From NCBI RefSeq assembly GCF_027409185.1, contig NC_084468.1:47741001-47805000 (forward strand): a stretch of DNA of 64,000 nt, read 5' to 3'. This stretch comes from Cynocephalus volans. Taxonomy: Eukaryota; Chordata; Mammalia; Dermoptera; Cynocephalidae. The notes under the pieces are model-generated. The model ran no database searches. It worked only from the letters and a program-made list of their open reading frames with translations, and was not told where the DNA came from. The translations under genes were made by a program, and so were the position numbers. Numbering within the stretch: position 1 is the first letter of the stretch; each line of letters starts with the position of its first letter. Below, piece after piece: positions 43,381-55,936 of the stretch.

Positions 43381-44308
43381 AAAATTGAATGAAACCACAA
43401 AAGACCCCAAATATCTAAAGCAATCTTGAGCAAGAAGAACAAAGCTGGAGGTATCACACTTCCTGATTTCAAAATATATTATAAAACTATAGTAATCAAA
43501 ACAACATGGTACTGGCATAAAAACAGATATATAGAACAATGGAACAGACTAAAAAGCCCAGAAATAAACTTACACATTTACAGTCAACTGATCTTCTACA
43601 AGGGTACCAAGAATGCACAATGAAGATAGAATAGTCTCTTTAATAAATGCTGCTGGGAAAACTGGGCATCAACGTGCAGAAAAATAAAAATAAACCCTTA
43701 TTTCACACTGTATACAAAAATCAACTCAAAATGAACTAAAGACTTAAACATACTGTAAGAAAATATAGAGAAAAACTTCCTGAAATTGGTCTGGACAGTG
43801 ATATTTTGGATGTGACACCAAAAGCACAGGCCACAAAAGCAAAAACAGATATACGAGATTGCATCAAATTAAAAAGCTTCTTCACAGCAGAGAAAATCAA
43901 CAGAGTGAAAAGGCAACCTATGCAATGAGAAAAAATAGTTTTTAACCATATATTTGATATTGGGTTAATATCCAAAGTATATAAGAAACTTACACAACTC
44001 AATAACCTAAATAAACTAATTTAAAAATGGGCAATGAATCTGAATAGATATTTCTCTAAAGAAGACATACAAATGGCCAATGGGTGTACAGAAAGGTGTT
44101 CACCTCACTAATCATTAGGGAAATGCAAATCAAAACAACAATGAGATATTACTTCATACCTGTTAGAATGGCTATTTATCAGAAAGATGAAAGCTAACAA
44201 GTGTTGGCAAGGGTGTGGAGAAAAAAGAACCCTTATATGCTATTGGTGGGAATGTAAATTGGTAGTCATTATGGAAAACAGTATGAAGTTTCTTTAAAAC
44301 TAAAAAAT

Positions 44309-44490
44309 GAGGGCTGGCTTGTGGCTCTCTTGGGAGAGTATGGTGCTGATAATGCCAAAGCCACGGGTTAGGATCCCTATATAGGGATGGACGGTTAGCT
44401 CACTTGGGAGAGCGTGGTGCTGACAACACCAAGTCAAGAGTTAAGATCCTCTTACTGGTTGTCTTTAAAATAAAATAAAATAAAATAAAA
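44309..44490 (+). mobile_element. CYN SINE dimer inside L1
   Basis: GAGGGCTGGCTTGTGGCTCT, then ATCCCTATATAGGGATGGAC joins the two units; second unit CTGACAACACCAAGTCAAGA, TTGTCTTTAAAATAAAATA tail. Only a short TSD (TAAAAAT) can be read in this A-rich context. Confidence 0.85.
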
Positions 44491-45054
44491 ATCAAACTAC
44501 CTTATGATCCAGTAATCCCAATTCTGGGTGCATATGCAAAGAAAATGAAATCAGGATCTTGAAAAGATGTCTGTACTCCTATCTTCATTTCAGCATTATT
44601 CACAACAGCAAGGAAAATGAAGCAACCTGTGTCTGTTAATGAATGGATGCATAAAGAAAATGTGAAACACACACACACCCACGCCCACATACAGAAATGT
44701 TACTGAGCCATTTAAAAAGAAGAAAATCCTGCCATTTGCAACAACATGAGTGAACCTGGAAAACATTATGCTAAGTGAAATAAGCCAGGTATAGGAAGAT
44801 AAATATCACATGATATCACTAATATGTAAAATCTAAAATAGTCAAACTTATAGAAATAGAGAGTAGAATATCAGTTACCAGGGACTGGGGAGAAGGGAAG
44901 TGGGGAGAGGTTGGCCAAGAGTACAAAGTTTAAGTTATGCTAGATGAATAAGTTCTGGAGAGCTAATGTACAACAATGTGACTATAGTTAATATTGTATT
45001 GTATACCTAAAATCTGCCAAGAGAGTACATCTTGTGTTCTTACCACACACAACA

Positions 45055-45110
45055 CAAACACACTCAAAAAAAAGAAGAGAAAAGAAAAGAAAAGAAAGAA
45101 AAAGGAAACT
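45055..45110. repeat. A-rich (AAAAG)n
   Basis: AAAGAAAAGAAAAGAAAGAA-type tract within the L1 3' UTR. Confidence 0.85.
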
Positions 45111-45239
45111 ATGTAAAACGATGAATGTTAATTAGTTTGATTGTGGTGAGTATTTTATAATGTGTACATATATCAAATCATCAAATTGTATACCTTAATA
45201 CCTCAATAAAGCTGGGGGAAAAAATGTAAACCACACACA

Positions 45240-45600
45240 CACACTGTCAATGGGCACTGTCGGCAAACATGTAGGAAAAACACATACACTCTTATGAAAT
45301 GTATAAATTGTTACAAACTTTCTAGAAAATAATTTGTCAATGTGCATCAGCATTTTAAATACACATACCTGTGGACAGCAATTCAACTTCTAAGAATTAT
45401 CCCAGTGATCTAAAAGTTCAGAGGCACAGAGGATCACCTATTAGGATGTTCACTGCTGCATTGTCTATAATGGTAAAACACTGGAAGTCACTCAAATGTC
45501 CATCAGGATGGAGTTGGTTAAATAAATTACATTATATCCATACAATGCAGCCAGCAGAAAGGACTATAGGTATTAAATTCTCTGACATGGGAGACACATA
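45240..45600 (+). mobile_element. old L1/HAL1-like fragment
   Basis: AGCAATTCAACTTCTAAGAA, CACTGCTGCATTGTCTATAA, ATTACATTATATCCATACAA and CAGCCAGCAGAAAGGACTA follow ORF2 3' order. Confidence 0.55.
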
Positions 45601-45604
45601 GGTC

Positions 45605-46070
45605 CATTATAGAAACACTAAGCTAATGCTTCTCTGGGCACAGGGCTGGCCTTAGATGGAGATAAGGTTGGTGGTTGCCTAGTAACCACATTTGAGACTG
45701 GAGAATCTCCCTGCCCACCCTCACTCAAAATACCACTCCCACTTGTGCCTGACAGTCTTCCACACAGTGCTTTAGTTTGCTCTTTGCTCCTGTGCTCCAC
45801 TCTCCCACTGCAGTGGTACTCTGGGTAGCTGTAACTAGTGACTGCTTATGATAAAGGTATTGGATGCTTTCCTTTCACAGAAGTTGAGGGTGACAGCATG
45901 AGAACATCAAATACTTTAGTATGAGCCTTAAAAAAATAGAAACAAAGGAAGTTTGTTGAGCATTGTCAGAGGTCAACAGAACCCCATCAGATGTGGGAGT
46001 GAGATTCCAAAGCAAACATATGGCAAAAGTCGCATACAACCAAGATGACTCTTAAAAATGTCCTAAATCA
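45605..46070. other. unassigned
   Basis: No family or exon recognised. Confidence 0.3.
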
Positions 46071-46093
46071 TTCAGAAAATACTGTATATGTAG

Positions 46094-46260
46094 GGCTGGC
46101 CTGTGGCTCACTCGGGAGAGTGCGGTGCTGATAACACCAAGGCCCCGGGTTCGGATCCCATATACGGATGGCCGGTTCACTCACTGGCTGAGCGTGGTGC
46201 AGACAACACCAAGTCAAGCGTTAAGATCCTCTTACCGGTCATCTTTAAAAAAAAAAAGAA
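46094..46260 (+). mobile_element. CYN SINE dimer, long TSD
   Basis: GGGCTGGCCTGTGGCTCACT, CCCGGGTTCGGATCCCATAT, then a second unit GGCCGGTTCACTCACTGGCT and CAGACAACACCAAGTCAAGC, ATCTTT and A-tail. The flanks at 46074-46093 and 46261-46280 match at 19 of 20, pointing to a recent insertion. Confidence 0.92.
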
Positions 46261-46469
46261 AGAAAATACTGTATACGTAGAGTCATATATACATTCTTTT
46301 ATGCTAATATGTAAATATAAATATAAACATATGTAATTGTATAATAATTACACATTAAAATGTTTTTTAGGATGTTATTTAATTACATAAAACAGGGAAA
46401 AGTGAAAAAAGGGCCAGTGTTGAATTCACATAAGTTAATTGTGTATATGATATAGCTCCCATTGCACCT

Positions 46470-46640
46470 TACATAATTTGATGTAATACTTTCAACAACA
46501 CTAAAGGGTGAAAAAAAAAAAAGTGTGATCATCATCAGCCTCATTTTGTAGAAAAGAAACTGAGTCTCAGAAAGGTTAACCGTTTTCCCCAGAGTAACAC
46601 AGCTAGTAAACACTAGAGACAGGACTTGAATCCAGGCTTG
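46470..46640 (-). repeat. MIR SINE
   Basis: CATTTTGTAGAAAAGAAACT, GAGTCTCAGAAAGGTTAACC, AGTAACACAGCTAGTAAACA and ACAGGACTTGAATCCAGGCT, in reverse MIR order. Confidence 0.8.
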
Positions 46641-46644
46641 TCTG

Positions 46645-47180
46645 GGTACAAGGTCAGTCTTTTTTGCTTCACCAAAAAAGACTTTTCCTGACCCCTGCCC
46701 CAGTGAAGCTTGGGATGCCCCACAAACTATGGACTTCAAGATTTTGCCCTGAACTTACCCTGGACTTTCCCACATGAATATTTAATATTTATTTAAATGA
46801 TTTGTAACAAATAACTTCATGATGTCATTTATAAAGAGACAGAGCAAGAAACAACCTCTCCAACAAATCGAGTTTACATATCACCTGAAATCTAACATTC
46901 ACAAACAAAAGTAAAGCACTTTTTAATATTCCTTTTGATTTCTTATCACTTGCTTTGATAAATCATTTTGGATGGACTTTAGGCTCAACTATAAACTCTA
47001 GAGACTTGTCTAGGGACAGAAAACATAGTGACTTTTGCCCATGAGGAACAGAACTGGAATTTAGATTCTGAATAAATCTTAGAACATTAAAGAGGTGCCT
47101 GTCCCTGAATCATGATCTAGAAAAACTTTCCTACTGCTCTGAGGAACTAAATGTACTATCTGAGACTTTGAGTGTTAAAA
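46645..47180. other. unassigned
   Basis: No family or exon recognised. Confidence 0.3.
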
Positions 47181-47184
47181 AAAT

Positions 47185-47355
47185 ATCACTTATAGCTGAT
47201 GGATATGTTAATTAGCTTGATAAAATTATTCTACAATGTATACTCATATATATATATATATATCAAAACATCACATTGTATCCCATAAATATATACAATT
47301 ATTATTTGTTTAATAAAAATAAAAATTGAAATTGAAAACAAAACAAAACAGACTA
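47185..47355 (+). mobile_element. L1 3' UTR tail
   Basis: GATGGATATGTTAATTAGCT, TTCTACAATGTATACTCATA, CATCACATTGTATCCCATAA and an A-rich end. Contains (TA)n at 47247-47264. Confidence 0.75.
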
Positions 47356-47359
47356 GGCA

Positions 47360-48990
47360 ATGAATACATAGTTTTTTAGAACTTGAAAGAAAAATTACTA
47401 GTGGGAAATCAAAGCCCAAGACCTGGGCTTTACACTACCTATGTGCTGCAGGAATCCAATGCATATACAGCAACAAATTAATATAAAAACTGGTCAAAAC
47501 CATTGAAACCCTCAGGAGTCTGGCAGAACTAAACAGAAAACTGCTTAGGAGAGACACTTCCACTATCAGGGCTCATGAGAAATTCACAGCAAAAACAACT
47601 CACACTAAAGATGAGTTTACAACCAAAAATTCAAGTCACATAATTTGATTTGGATCACTCTTAGGAAGAGTTGGCAACCACAACAAGCAGGAGACTTACT
47701 ATTCCAGAATTGGAAATAGTAAAGCAATCTGAAGAATGGCGAGATTTTGTTGTTTTCATATAACATTTTACATAGCTTTATTATGGGACTAATGTATCAA
47801 CTGAGAGACACACTGAGTTTATCAAGTAAAGAAAGAAATCACAGCTCACCTTTCAAAACACGAGTGCAGCAGTTATGAACCTGACTGGGCCCAGTTAATT
47901 TGACTCCCACAATTTGTAGCTTAGAACTAAGCGTTCTCGCACACCCAGGGGTTCTCTTGGAGTCAGAAGCATGGGTCTCAGCCGTTTTGCTATATCATAC
48001 TGTGCTCCAAACAAATGTGAGGATTATGATGAGGAAAGAATTCATGATAAGGCAAGAATGGAAGATTCTTCTCTTTGTGTTTCTACATTCTATCAAAGGA
48101 CGAGTGAAGAATGTATTTTTCAAATTCATTCTTTATTTGGTAAACAACCACAATAACAACAAAAACAAATCCCAGACTACTTTTCTGCTAACTGGAATGA
48201 GAATCAAAGAGTATTTGAACTAATGGCTCATTTTTATGTGTAAAATACATAGCAAATGAAAAGCACTTGTTTAATTTTAATCACACTGTACATAATCTCA
48301 AGAAAAATTTTAAAACACGTGATTGTTAATAAATTTGAAGAGAAATTACTTTGAGAGCAACTGACAACAAAATTCAGACATGAATATTTTTATTCCACAA
48401 GAATTCTTTGTGCTTAAAGCATAAGCTTGCTGTTAAATTACTCAGCTGTTTTCTACACTGACATCACAGGATTAGAATATTTTATCAATGTTCCCTAAGA
48501 CAATTATACTTCCTGCTCTTGCTCAAATGTTTATGACCCAGCTACAGTAGGATTTCAACTTTTCTTCATTAACTAGAAGTAGTTTAAATAAGTTTCTCTA
48601 TTCCTAGTTATTCAAAGACAAAAACTTGAAAACCACTAGGATTGACAGCAAGTGACCTTGGAGTTGGCCAGGATAATGGTTCTGTGGTGGGATCAGAAAA
48701 ACTAACTTGTTTTTCAGGCTCCGCACCACCCCCTCCATCTCTCCTCTCCCAAGTCTTGTGGGACTTTCTTTTTTTGCACTGTTTCTCTGTCCTCATGGCC
48801 CTATCTCATGGGGCATCTGGAAGTTCACTGAATCTGGTTTCTCTTCCAAAAACAAAAAAATATTTATTATGAGTAAATATATATATTTTAAAAATAGGAT
48901 ATCATTAAAAATATTTTTTTATTGGAAAACATTTTACTAATGTACTGAAAGCAGTATGAAGTTAATCCCTGTTTTGTTTGAAGCAAGTAT
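47360..48990. other. unassigned 1.6-kb stretch
   Basis: AT-rich in part. No family or exon recognised. The longest frame is 107 codons (47900-48223, plus) with no resemblance. Confidence 0.3.
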
Positions 48991-49127
48991 TAATTTTAAA
49001 TATAAGTTGTTGCTAAATGTCCATGATAGGGGATGAGTTAAAAAACAAAACACAGCAAAACTGATATTACATCTACATAATGAAATACTAATACTAACAC
49101 AAAGAAAGGATAAGCACATTATTAATA

Positions 49128-49521
49128 CAGATGGTCCCCAACTTATGATTTTTCGGCTTTACAAAGGTGTGAGAGTTATATGCATTCAGTAGAAATTGTA
49201 CTTTCAATTTTGAATTTTGATCTTTTCCCAGGCTGGCAATATGCGATACTGTCTCCGGATGCTGGGCAGCAGCAGCAAACCACAGCTACCAGTCTGGGTG
49301 ACCATGAGCATAAACAACCAATGTGCTACAGTGTACTGTGTTGCAGATGATTTTGCTCATCTGTAGGCTAATGTAAGTGTTCTGAGCACGCTTCAGGTAG
49401 GCTAGGCTAAGCTATGATGTTCGGTAAGTTAGGTGTTTAAATGCATGTTCGACGTATAATATTTTCAGCTTATGATGGGCTTATCGGGACATAACTTGAT
49501 TATTAAGTCAAGGAACATCTG
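49128..49521. mobile_element. complete non-autonomous Tigger (pogo-type) element
   Basis: 394 bp with inverted ends CAGATGGTCCCCAACTTATG and ATTAAGTCAAGGAACATCTG, flanked by TA at 49126-49127 and 49522-49523. The interior shares ATGCATTCAGTAGAAATTGT and GTGTTCTGAGCACGCTTCAG with Tigger-derived elements. No transposase remains. It sits in old L1. Confidence 0.85.
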
Positions 49522-49842
49522 TATAAGGATACAAAAAAACCTCTCTGAGATATACTGTAAAACAAACAAACAAAAAGCAAGTCACAAAAATAGCATTACA
49601 ACAATGGAATATTAAGCACAGTGAGAAAGAACAAATTAGAACAACTGTATGTCAGTATGGAGGTCTTTCACAAACATAATGTTGAGTGAAAGAAGCCACA
49701 CACAATCTTATTGGATAATTCCATTTACATAATGTCTACAGACTTTACATAATGTCTAAAGACTGTAAAAGTAAACTCATGCTATTAAAAGTCAAGTTTA
49801 TCTATTCATATGAAGTATAAAGTTAGCAAAAGTATGATGTTT

Positions 49843-49950
49843 TGCTCATTTATTTTATTTTTTTGGCAGCTGGCTGGTACAGGGATAGAACCCTGGACCT
49901 TGGTGTTATCAGCACCATGCCCTAACCAACTCAGCTAACTGGCCAGCCCT
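49843..49950 (-). mobile_element. CYN SINE monomer
   Basis: Minus-strand head AGGGCTGGCCAGTTAGCTGA, GTGCTGATAACACCAAGGTC, B-box region with GGGTTCTATCCC, CAGCTGCC and a T-rich plus-strand tail. Flanks AGTATGATGTT and AATATGATGTT match at 10 of 11. Confidence 0.88.
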
Positions 49951-50128
49951 AATATGATGTTATAAGTCAGAATAGTGGACACCCCTGAGGGATGTATCAC
50001 TGGAAAGGACATGCAGTGGCCAGGGGATTGGGTAATGTTGTTTCTTGATCTGGTGGCACAAATGTGGCCAGTGTATAAAAATTAATGTAGGTGTGCACTT
50101 TTCTTTATACTTCAATTAAAAGGTTTTT

Positions 50129-50229
50129 AGGACTGGCCAGTTAGTTCACTTGGGAGAGTGTGGTGCTAACACCAAAGTCAATGGTTCAGATCCCCTTACT
50201 GGCCAGCTGCCAAAAAACAAACAAAAAAA
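50129..50229 (+). mobile_element. CYN SINE monomer
   Basis: GGACTGGCCAGTTAGTTCAC, GTGTGGTGCTAACACCAAAG (a short deletion in the anticodon loop), GGTTCAGATCCCCTTACTGG, CAGCTGCC and (A/C)-rich tail. TSD unclear. Confidence 0.85.
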
Positions 50230-50439
50230 GGGGGGTTTTAAAGTGTGCATAGGATGCCATCATTTGTGCAGAAAACATCTCTGGAAGTATAGTGAGAAAC
50301 AAATAGCCTGTTTCCTAGGAACAAAGAAACTGTGAAAGGGAGAGAAGCTGAGTGGCTGGAGGACAGAAACGGAGGAAGATTTTTACCTTCTGTACTTTTT
50401 GACTTTAAAATCATTTGCATGTATTACCTATTTAAAAAA

Positions 50440-51800
50440 TTAACTTTTTTCCCAGTAGTTTTTTTGTTTGGTTGGTTTTGGAGGGTTTTTTTGTGTTTTT
50501 ATTTATTTATTTATTCTTTTATTTATTTATTTTTTAACATGGTTATTTGTTTTGGGCTCCAGCTTACTGCAGTTGCAGTTTCTGTCAGACCAGTTTTTAA
50601 AAAAGCAGTTTGAATAAATACCAGAGGACAGGAAGAAAGTAAAATAGTGGCACTTTAAAAAAAAGTGTTGTTTTTACATAACTTGAATTTTAGTGCCTAC
50701 TCAGGGTCAAACAAACGTCTCTTCAGAATAAAAAATGCCCATGGGTTGAGAGAGAGTTTTGCATTTGGAGGAGCAACAACCTTGGAGTTGGAGACCCAAC
50801 CCTGCGGCCCTGGAGGCGTTTGATGGCATCTGCAGGCTTTAAGACACGAAGAAAGAAACTGCAGAAGAGTTGTACCTTTCGTTATATACTAGCTGTGTTC
50901 CTGAAAAGTTATATATAAACTTTTAAAACTTTTAAAACTGATTCCTATTCAAAATGCAATGGGTGAGCTCACTGAAGGACTCTCACCAGAAAGTTTCATA
51001 AATTGAGGACCCTGAAGGGATGGGTTTAGGGTGAAGCAGGTAAGGGAATGACAAAACTCTCAGTAATGAGGATGAATAGTATTTTAATGCAGTATTCTAA
51101 CAAATCAAAATTAATGCAAAAATCCATCGAGAACAAGTCATCAAAATTTTAAATACATGATCTGCACCCCCCGCCCCCGTTCTTTTTGGAGGTTTCTAGT
51201 ACGTGCAGTTGCTCTAAGAGGAGGTAAGGCCATTTTTCTGAGTGATGGAGAGGCATACCTCGCATGATGCCCCATTAGTCACCACCTGGCTAAGGGTGAC
51301 CTCAGCCTTTTGCCTGCACCACACATAAGCACTTTAAATGACTGCTCTATATTGTCAATGACTGGGAGTTTATTGCACGTTCTTAATATCTCTATCAGTG
51401 TTGCCTGGTTTAATGTGAAAGCCTCTACAAGATAGTTTCAAATGAAGTTTACGATGGCCCTCACAAATAGACATATGGGCTGGACGATGGTGACAATGAT
51501 CAGCGGTGTCCTAGTTACCACCAGACATAGAATAGAATTGTCTTCATCAAGACTGAATGCAGGTTTGCTGTGCAGTGGAGCAGTGGGGGATGAGGAGGGG
51601 ACAGAGTCAGAAACAGAAAAGAAAATGGGAGGTTAAATCCACTTTGACCACCTGTGGGAGCCTGGACTGACATTCTCAAGTACCAGTGATATATCTACTT
51701 TCTTCTTTGTTTCCTTATGCCCAGTGGGAAAGAAGTCCCCCTCCCTAGGCAGACCGTGCTCCCCAGGAGGAGCATCAATGCAATGATGAGCAAAAGAGTG
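50440..51800. other. unassigned
   Basis: Includes (TTTA)n at 50500-50533. No family or exon recognised elsewhere. Confidence 0.3.
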
Positions 51801-51809
51801 CTGTGCTGG

Positions 51810-52264
51810 TGCATTAGTCCATTTTCTATTGCTCATAACAGAGTACTTGAAACTGGGTAATATATAAAGAAATAAAATTTCTTTAAATTAAATTTAAAAG
51901 TTTTGGAGGCTGGGAAGTCCAAGGTCTGGGGAACACAACTGGGTCTTGGAGAGAACTCTCTACAGAGTCCCATGGCAATACAGGGTGTCATATAATGAGG
52001 GCTGGGTTCCAATGTGCTCACTTGCTGTCCTTATAAAGTCCCCAGTCTACTCCCTAATACCCGTTAAATCATTAACCCATTATTCCAGGAATGAACTAAT
52101 CCATTCATGAGAGCATGGTCTTCACAATCTAATCACCTCTTAAAGGTCCCATCTTTCAAAAAAAAAATCAGACCATAGTCTGATTTCTCACCCTCTTAAT
52201 ACTGTTACAGTGGGGATCAAGCTTCAATACATGAACTTTTGTGGGACACATTCAAACCATAGCA
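51810..52264 (-). mobile_element. MaLR LTR (MST/MLT1-type) with perfect TSD
   Basis: 455 bp from TGCATTAGTCCATTTTCTAT to CACATTCAAACCATAGCA (reverse of an LTR). A perfect 5-bp TSD, GCTGG, lies at 51805-51809 and 52265-52269. It is related to, but clearly distinct from, the LTRs at 5100 and 26991, and lacks their 3' extension. Confidence 0.85.
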
Positions 52265-52269
52265 GCTGG

Positions 52270-53990
52270 TGTTTTCCATTTTGTCCCACCAGATCCACTT
52301 TGCTCCCTGTTCTGTGCTTTAGTAGGCCCGAGGTTTATAAACTCTATCAATAAGGATCCCTGGTGCCCTGTGTTTGAGCTGGGTTAGGAAAATGGGAGGT
52401 AATGGCAGGAGATCAGAAGTGGGAGAAGAGAGAGGTCAGGGTGTTTAGTCCCTGGGGTCCCTTCCAGCTGAGCTTCGGGTGGGCTGCATACCTCTACTGG
52501 TCAGTCTGTCTTGTCAGCTGCTTTCTCTGAGCCTTGTAACCACCCCCTGCCCTCCCCCCATGTCCCTTTAGACCTAGGAGTGATATTCTTGCACTGGGGT
52601 GCCTCAGCATCCCGTATTGGTTTCCCTCAACCCCACCCGTATCTTTGTAAATAAGCTTTATTAACTCCTCCTCCACTGCTCTCTGTAGGTGTGGCATCTG
52701 TGTCTTGGCAGGATTCTAACCGATACAAGTCGTAAACGCCTATCACCCAGCAAAGGTGGGGCATGGTCCAGGCCTCAGTACCCTTGGCTCTGACAGTTGC
52801 TTTTCTACTTGTAGAACAAAACAGCCCTGACCTTCTTTTCCTGGCTTTAGATCCTGCTCACAGACAAGTGCATTTCTGAATGAGCTGCAGGCCATTTAAA
52901 GAATGGATAATTCCCACTAGCTTCATCTCCGCCTTTTTGGATTTAAAATATTTATTTGAGGATGAGAAGCTTGATCTCATTCCTGAGAACATCCAATTAC
53001 CTGCCCTTAGTCTTTTCCCTGGCTGAGGGGAAAGCCCTTAGTCAGCATAAATAAATACAGTTTGGGCAATTGTATTATTATTAAGCTTTCTGCCACATTC
53101 CAAAACACTGAAAAGAGCAGGGATTTCAGACCCCAGACAAGATGCTCTCTACCTCTGCAGGCAAGAGGATGACAAGCAAAGCTACAACATCAGAGGGCTT
53201 TGCATGTGCTCTGAGGTGCCATCTGCATCCATCCACATCTTTAACTTGGTGTGTCATATCATAATGTCTCCCCGAAAATCCCCAACCCTCTTAATGCACC
53301 ACCTTTTGTTGGTTGAGGAAACTCTACAATCAGCTTTTTGTGCTGGTACATTTAAAAAACAAGTGAAGAGAGGCATTCAGTGTGGCACAGGGATTGTGGG
53401 GCCCCTGGCCAGCACTGGGAAGCAGAATCAAATGCCGCAGGTGAAAGCCTGGAGGGCGGGGCCTGGGCCCCAGAGGTGCTTCGTCGTCGTGAGCCCAGCC
53501 TGATGCCAGGCAGGTTTTCCCTAGAGGGAAGCAAGGGGTCCCAATCTCCTTTAGAACAGTAACCCTTCTTAGGTTGTTTCCTCTCTTCCTTTCTTTCTTT
53601 GTTTCTTTCTGTACCAGAGTTCTCACAAGCAGAAATATCAACAGTCCTGTATTCTTTTTCTTTTGAGCTAGCATGAGAGGTGCTAATGAACATAATAAAA
53701 ATGGACCATTCAACAAAATTCATCTGTGTGATAGCAGTCAAAATAATTCCTTCAGGTGAGAGAGAAAGAGAAAGAGAGGAAATTCACCAAGTGCCACACT
53801 AGATTTTTCCACTTTGCTGTATGTAGTTTATACCTCAATTTCTTTTTTAAAAATGGGTCGTGTTAGACAAGCTACCTGATAATGAAACTGAATAAAGAAG
53901 CCTTTCCTTCTAGCGCTGCCATGGAGCTCCCTTCCATATTGTGGATCACTGCCTGAAACTCCAATTTGTAATCCACTTGACAGAAATTTT
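52270..53990. other. unassigned 1.7-kb stretch
   Basis: Contains a (CTTT)n patch near 53588-53610. Frames of 128-129 codons on the minus strand (53330-53741) overlap each other and resemble nothing. No repeat family recognised. Confidence 0.3.
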
Positions 53991-53999
53991 AAAAATAAT

Positions 54000-54290
54000 T
54001 AGAGAGTTGCAAAACAAAACAAAACAAAAAAAAACACCGAAAAACCATACAGGGATATCCTGTCCACTTTCCCCCTCTCCCGATGTTAGCATCTTGCATA
54101 ACTGTAATACAACATCAAAACGATGAAACTGACATTGGTACAGCCCCGGACCTTATTCAGATTTCATCAGTTATACATGCATGCTTTTGCGTGTGTGTGT
54201 ATGGTTCTATGCAATTTTATCACGTGTAGATTCATGTTACCATCATCACAATCAAGATACAGAACTGTTCCATCACCACAAACTTGATAG
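54000..54290 (-). mobile_element. old L1 3' fragment
   Basis: ACAGGGATATCCTGTCCACT, GAAACTGACATTGGTACAGC, TTATTCAGATTTCATCAGTT and ACAGAACTGTTCCATCACCA are the reverse of an L1M 3' region. Confidence 0.55.
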
Positions 54291-54299
54291 AATTTTAAA

Positions 54300-54840
54300 A
54301 GGAGAAAAAGTAGTATTTGCAGTCCTCTCTCCCCCACCCCCCGCCAAAAGAGAGGTCCTCTGATTTATTTCCTATTCCTTACCATACTGAGTAGAGTGGT
54401 GATTAGGAGGACAGGAGACATCTTGCTTCCCCTAATGACTGTTTCCAACCCGGGGTGGGGGGTGTGTAACCTGGGTGGGCATTCGGCCTCCTCATTCTGA
54501 GCAGAGGACGAAGAGTCTATGGCTGGGAGACACGTTTCCTCTCTCTCCCTGTCTCACCCTCGTACCCCTCTGCTTCTCCGAGCAAACCTCAGCAAGGAAG
54601 CTCTGTAGTCTCTGATGATTTTGGCAGGTATCTTACAACCCTAAGGAAAACCAATCTTAGGATGAAGCTGAGCACGGCCAAGCAGAGGGTGGGAAGAGCC
54701 TGAGGTCTTGCTGATGTCGTTGAGAAGCTGATCCACACAGTTACCGGAGCCCATCCTAACTCTGGACTTACCCTGTAGTGAGACAGCGAAATTAGTCTAA
54801 GTCGGGATTTTCTGTTTCTGTCAGTGAAATGCAAGATAAC
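54300..54840. other. unassigned
   Basis: No family or exon recognised. Confidence 0.3.
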
Positions 54841-55051
54841 TGAAGCCTATCTACAAAAACCTGCAGCTAATATCATTCTTAATGATGAAAGACTGATGCT
54901 GTCCCCCCAATATTAGGAGCAAGACAAGAATGTCCACTCTCACTACTTCTATTCACTATCATACTGCAGGGACTAGCCCAGGCAATTTGGTGACAAAAAG
55001 AAGCAGAAGAAATCCTGATTCAACATGAAGAAGCAAAAGTATCTCTATTCA

Positions 55052-55936
55052 TTTTTTTAAAAATTTTTATTTTGTCGATATACATTGTGGCTGATTATTG
55101 CTCCCCATCACCAAAACCTCCCTCCCTTCCCCCTTTCCTCCCTCCCCCCCAACAATGTCCCCTCTGTTTGCTTGTCGTATCAACTTCAAGTAATTGTGGT
55201 TGTTATATCTTCTTCCCCTCCCCCCCAGTTTTTTTTTTTTTTGTGTGTGTGTGTGTGTGTGTGTGTGAATTATATATTAATTTTTAGCTCCCACCAATAA
55301 GTGAGAACATGTGGTATTTCTCTTTCTGTGCCTGACTTGTTTCTCTTAATATAATTCTCTCAAGGTCCATCCATGTTGTTGCAAATGGCAGTATTTCATT
55401 CGTTTTTATACCTGAGTAGTATTCCATTGTGTAGATGTACCACATTTTCCGTATCCACTCATCCGATGATGGACATTTGGGCTGGTTCCAACTCTTGGCT
55501 ATTGTAAAGAGTGCTGCGATGAACATTGGGGAACAGGTATACCTTCGACTTGATGATTTCCATTCCTCTGGGTATATTCCCAACAGTGGGATAGCTGGGT
55601 CGTATGGTAGATCTATCTGCAATTGTTTGAGGAACCTCCATACCATTTTCCATAGAGGCTGCACCATTTTGCAGTCCCACCAACAATGTATGAGAGTTCC
55701 TTTTTCTCCACAACCTCGCCAGCATTTATCATTCAGAGTCTTTTGGATTTTAGCCATCCTAACTGGGGTGAGATGGTATCTCAGTGTGGTTTTGATTTGC
55801 ATTTCCCAGATGCTGAGTGATGTTGAGCATTTTTTCATATGTCTGTTGGCCATTTGTATATCTTCCTTAGAGAAATGCCAACTTAGCTCTTTTGCCCATT
55901 TTTTAATTGGGTTGCTTGTTTTTTTCTTGTAAAAAC
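55052..55936 (-). mobile_element. young 5'-truncated L1 with open ORF2 C-terminus
   Basis: The frame from 55936 to the stop at 55284 (217 codons) is uninterrupted. It carries the C-terminal ORF2 region, with a Cys-rich stretch ([18 protein letters not shown]), the [14 protein letters not shown] block and the terminal [17 protein letters not shown]. The 3' UTR has a (GT)n on the plus strand (55243-55267) and a purine-rich tract (55110-55152 in reverse). TSD TATCTCTATTCA at 55040-55051 and 55937-55948 is perfect. No endonuclease or reverse-transcriptase domain is present, so it cannot move by itself. Confidence 0.9.
55243..55267. repeat. (GT)n microsatellite
   Basis: About 12 GT units after a T-run, within the young L1 3' UTR. 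Confidence 0.9.

Larger units (their letters stand above)
42400..45225 (+). mobile_element. L1 ORF2 3' half and 3' UTR, carrying three SINEs
   Basis: TAAAGGCCATATAGGAAAAG, TTTGTTTGCAGATGACATAA (the reverse-transcriptase FADD-type site region), ATAGCAACAAAAAGAATAAA, GAACAAAGCTGGAGGTATCA, TATGATCCAGTAATCCCAAT and the 3' CTCAATAAAGCTGGGGG. Longer frame remnants persist (139 codons at 42895-43314), but stops and SINE insertions at 42590, 43280 and 44309 break it. A 33-bp tandem duplication lies at 43189-43255. Confidence 0.85.
49000..50440 (+). mobile_element. old L1/HAL1-like remnants, split by a Tigger and two SINEs
   Basis: AATGTCCATGATAGGGGATG, CATCTACATAATGAAATACT, then after the Tigger ACAAAAAAACCTCTCTGAGA, TAATGTTGAGTGAAAGAAGC, ATTCCATTTACATAATGTCT, and further right GTTGTTTCTTGATCTGGTGG and TATACTTCAATTAAAAGG. 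A last piece (50235-50440) may be a separate related fragment. Strongly diverged. Confidence 0.6.
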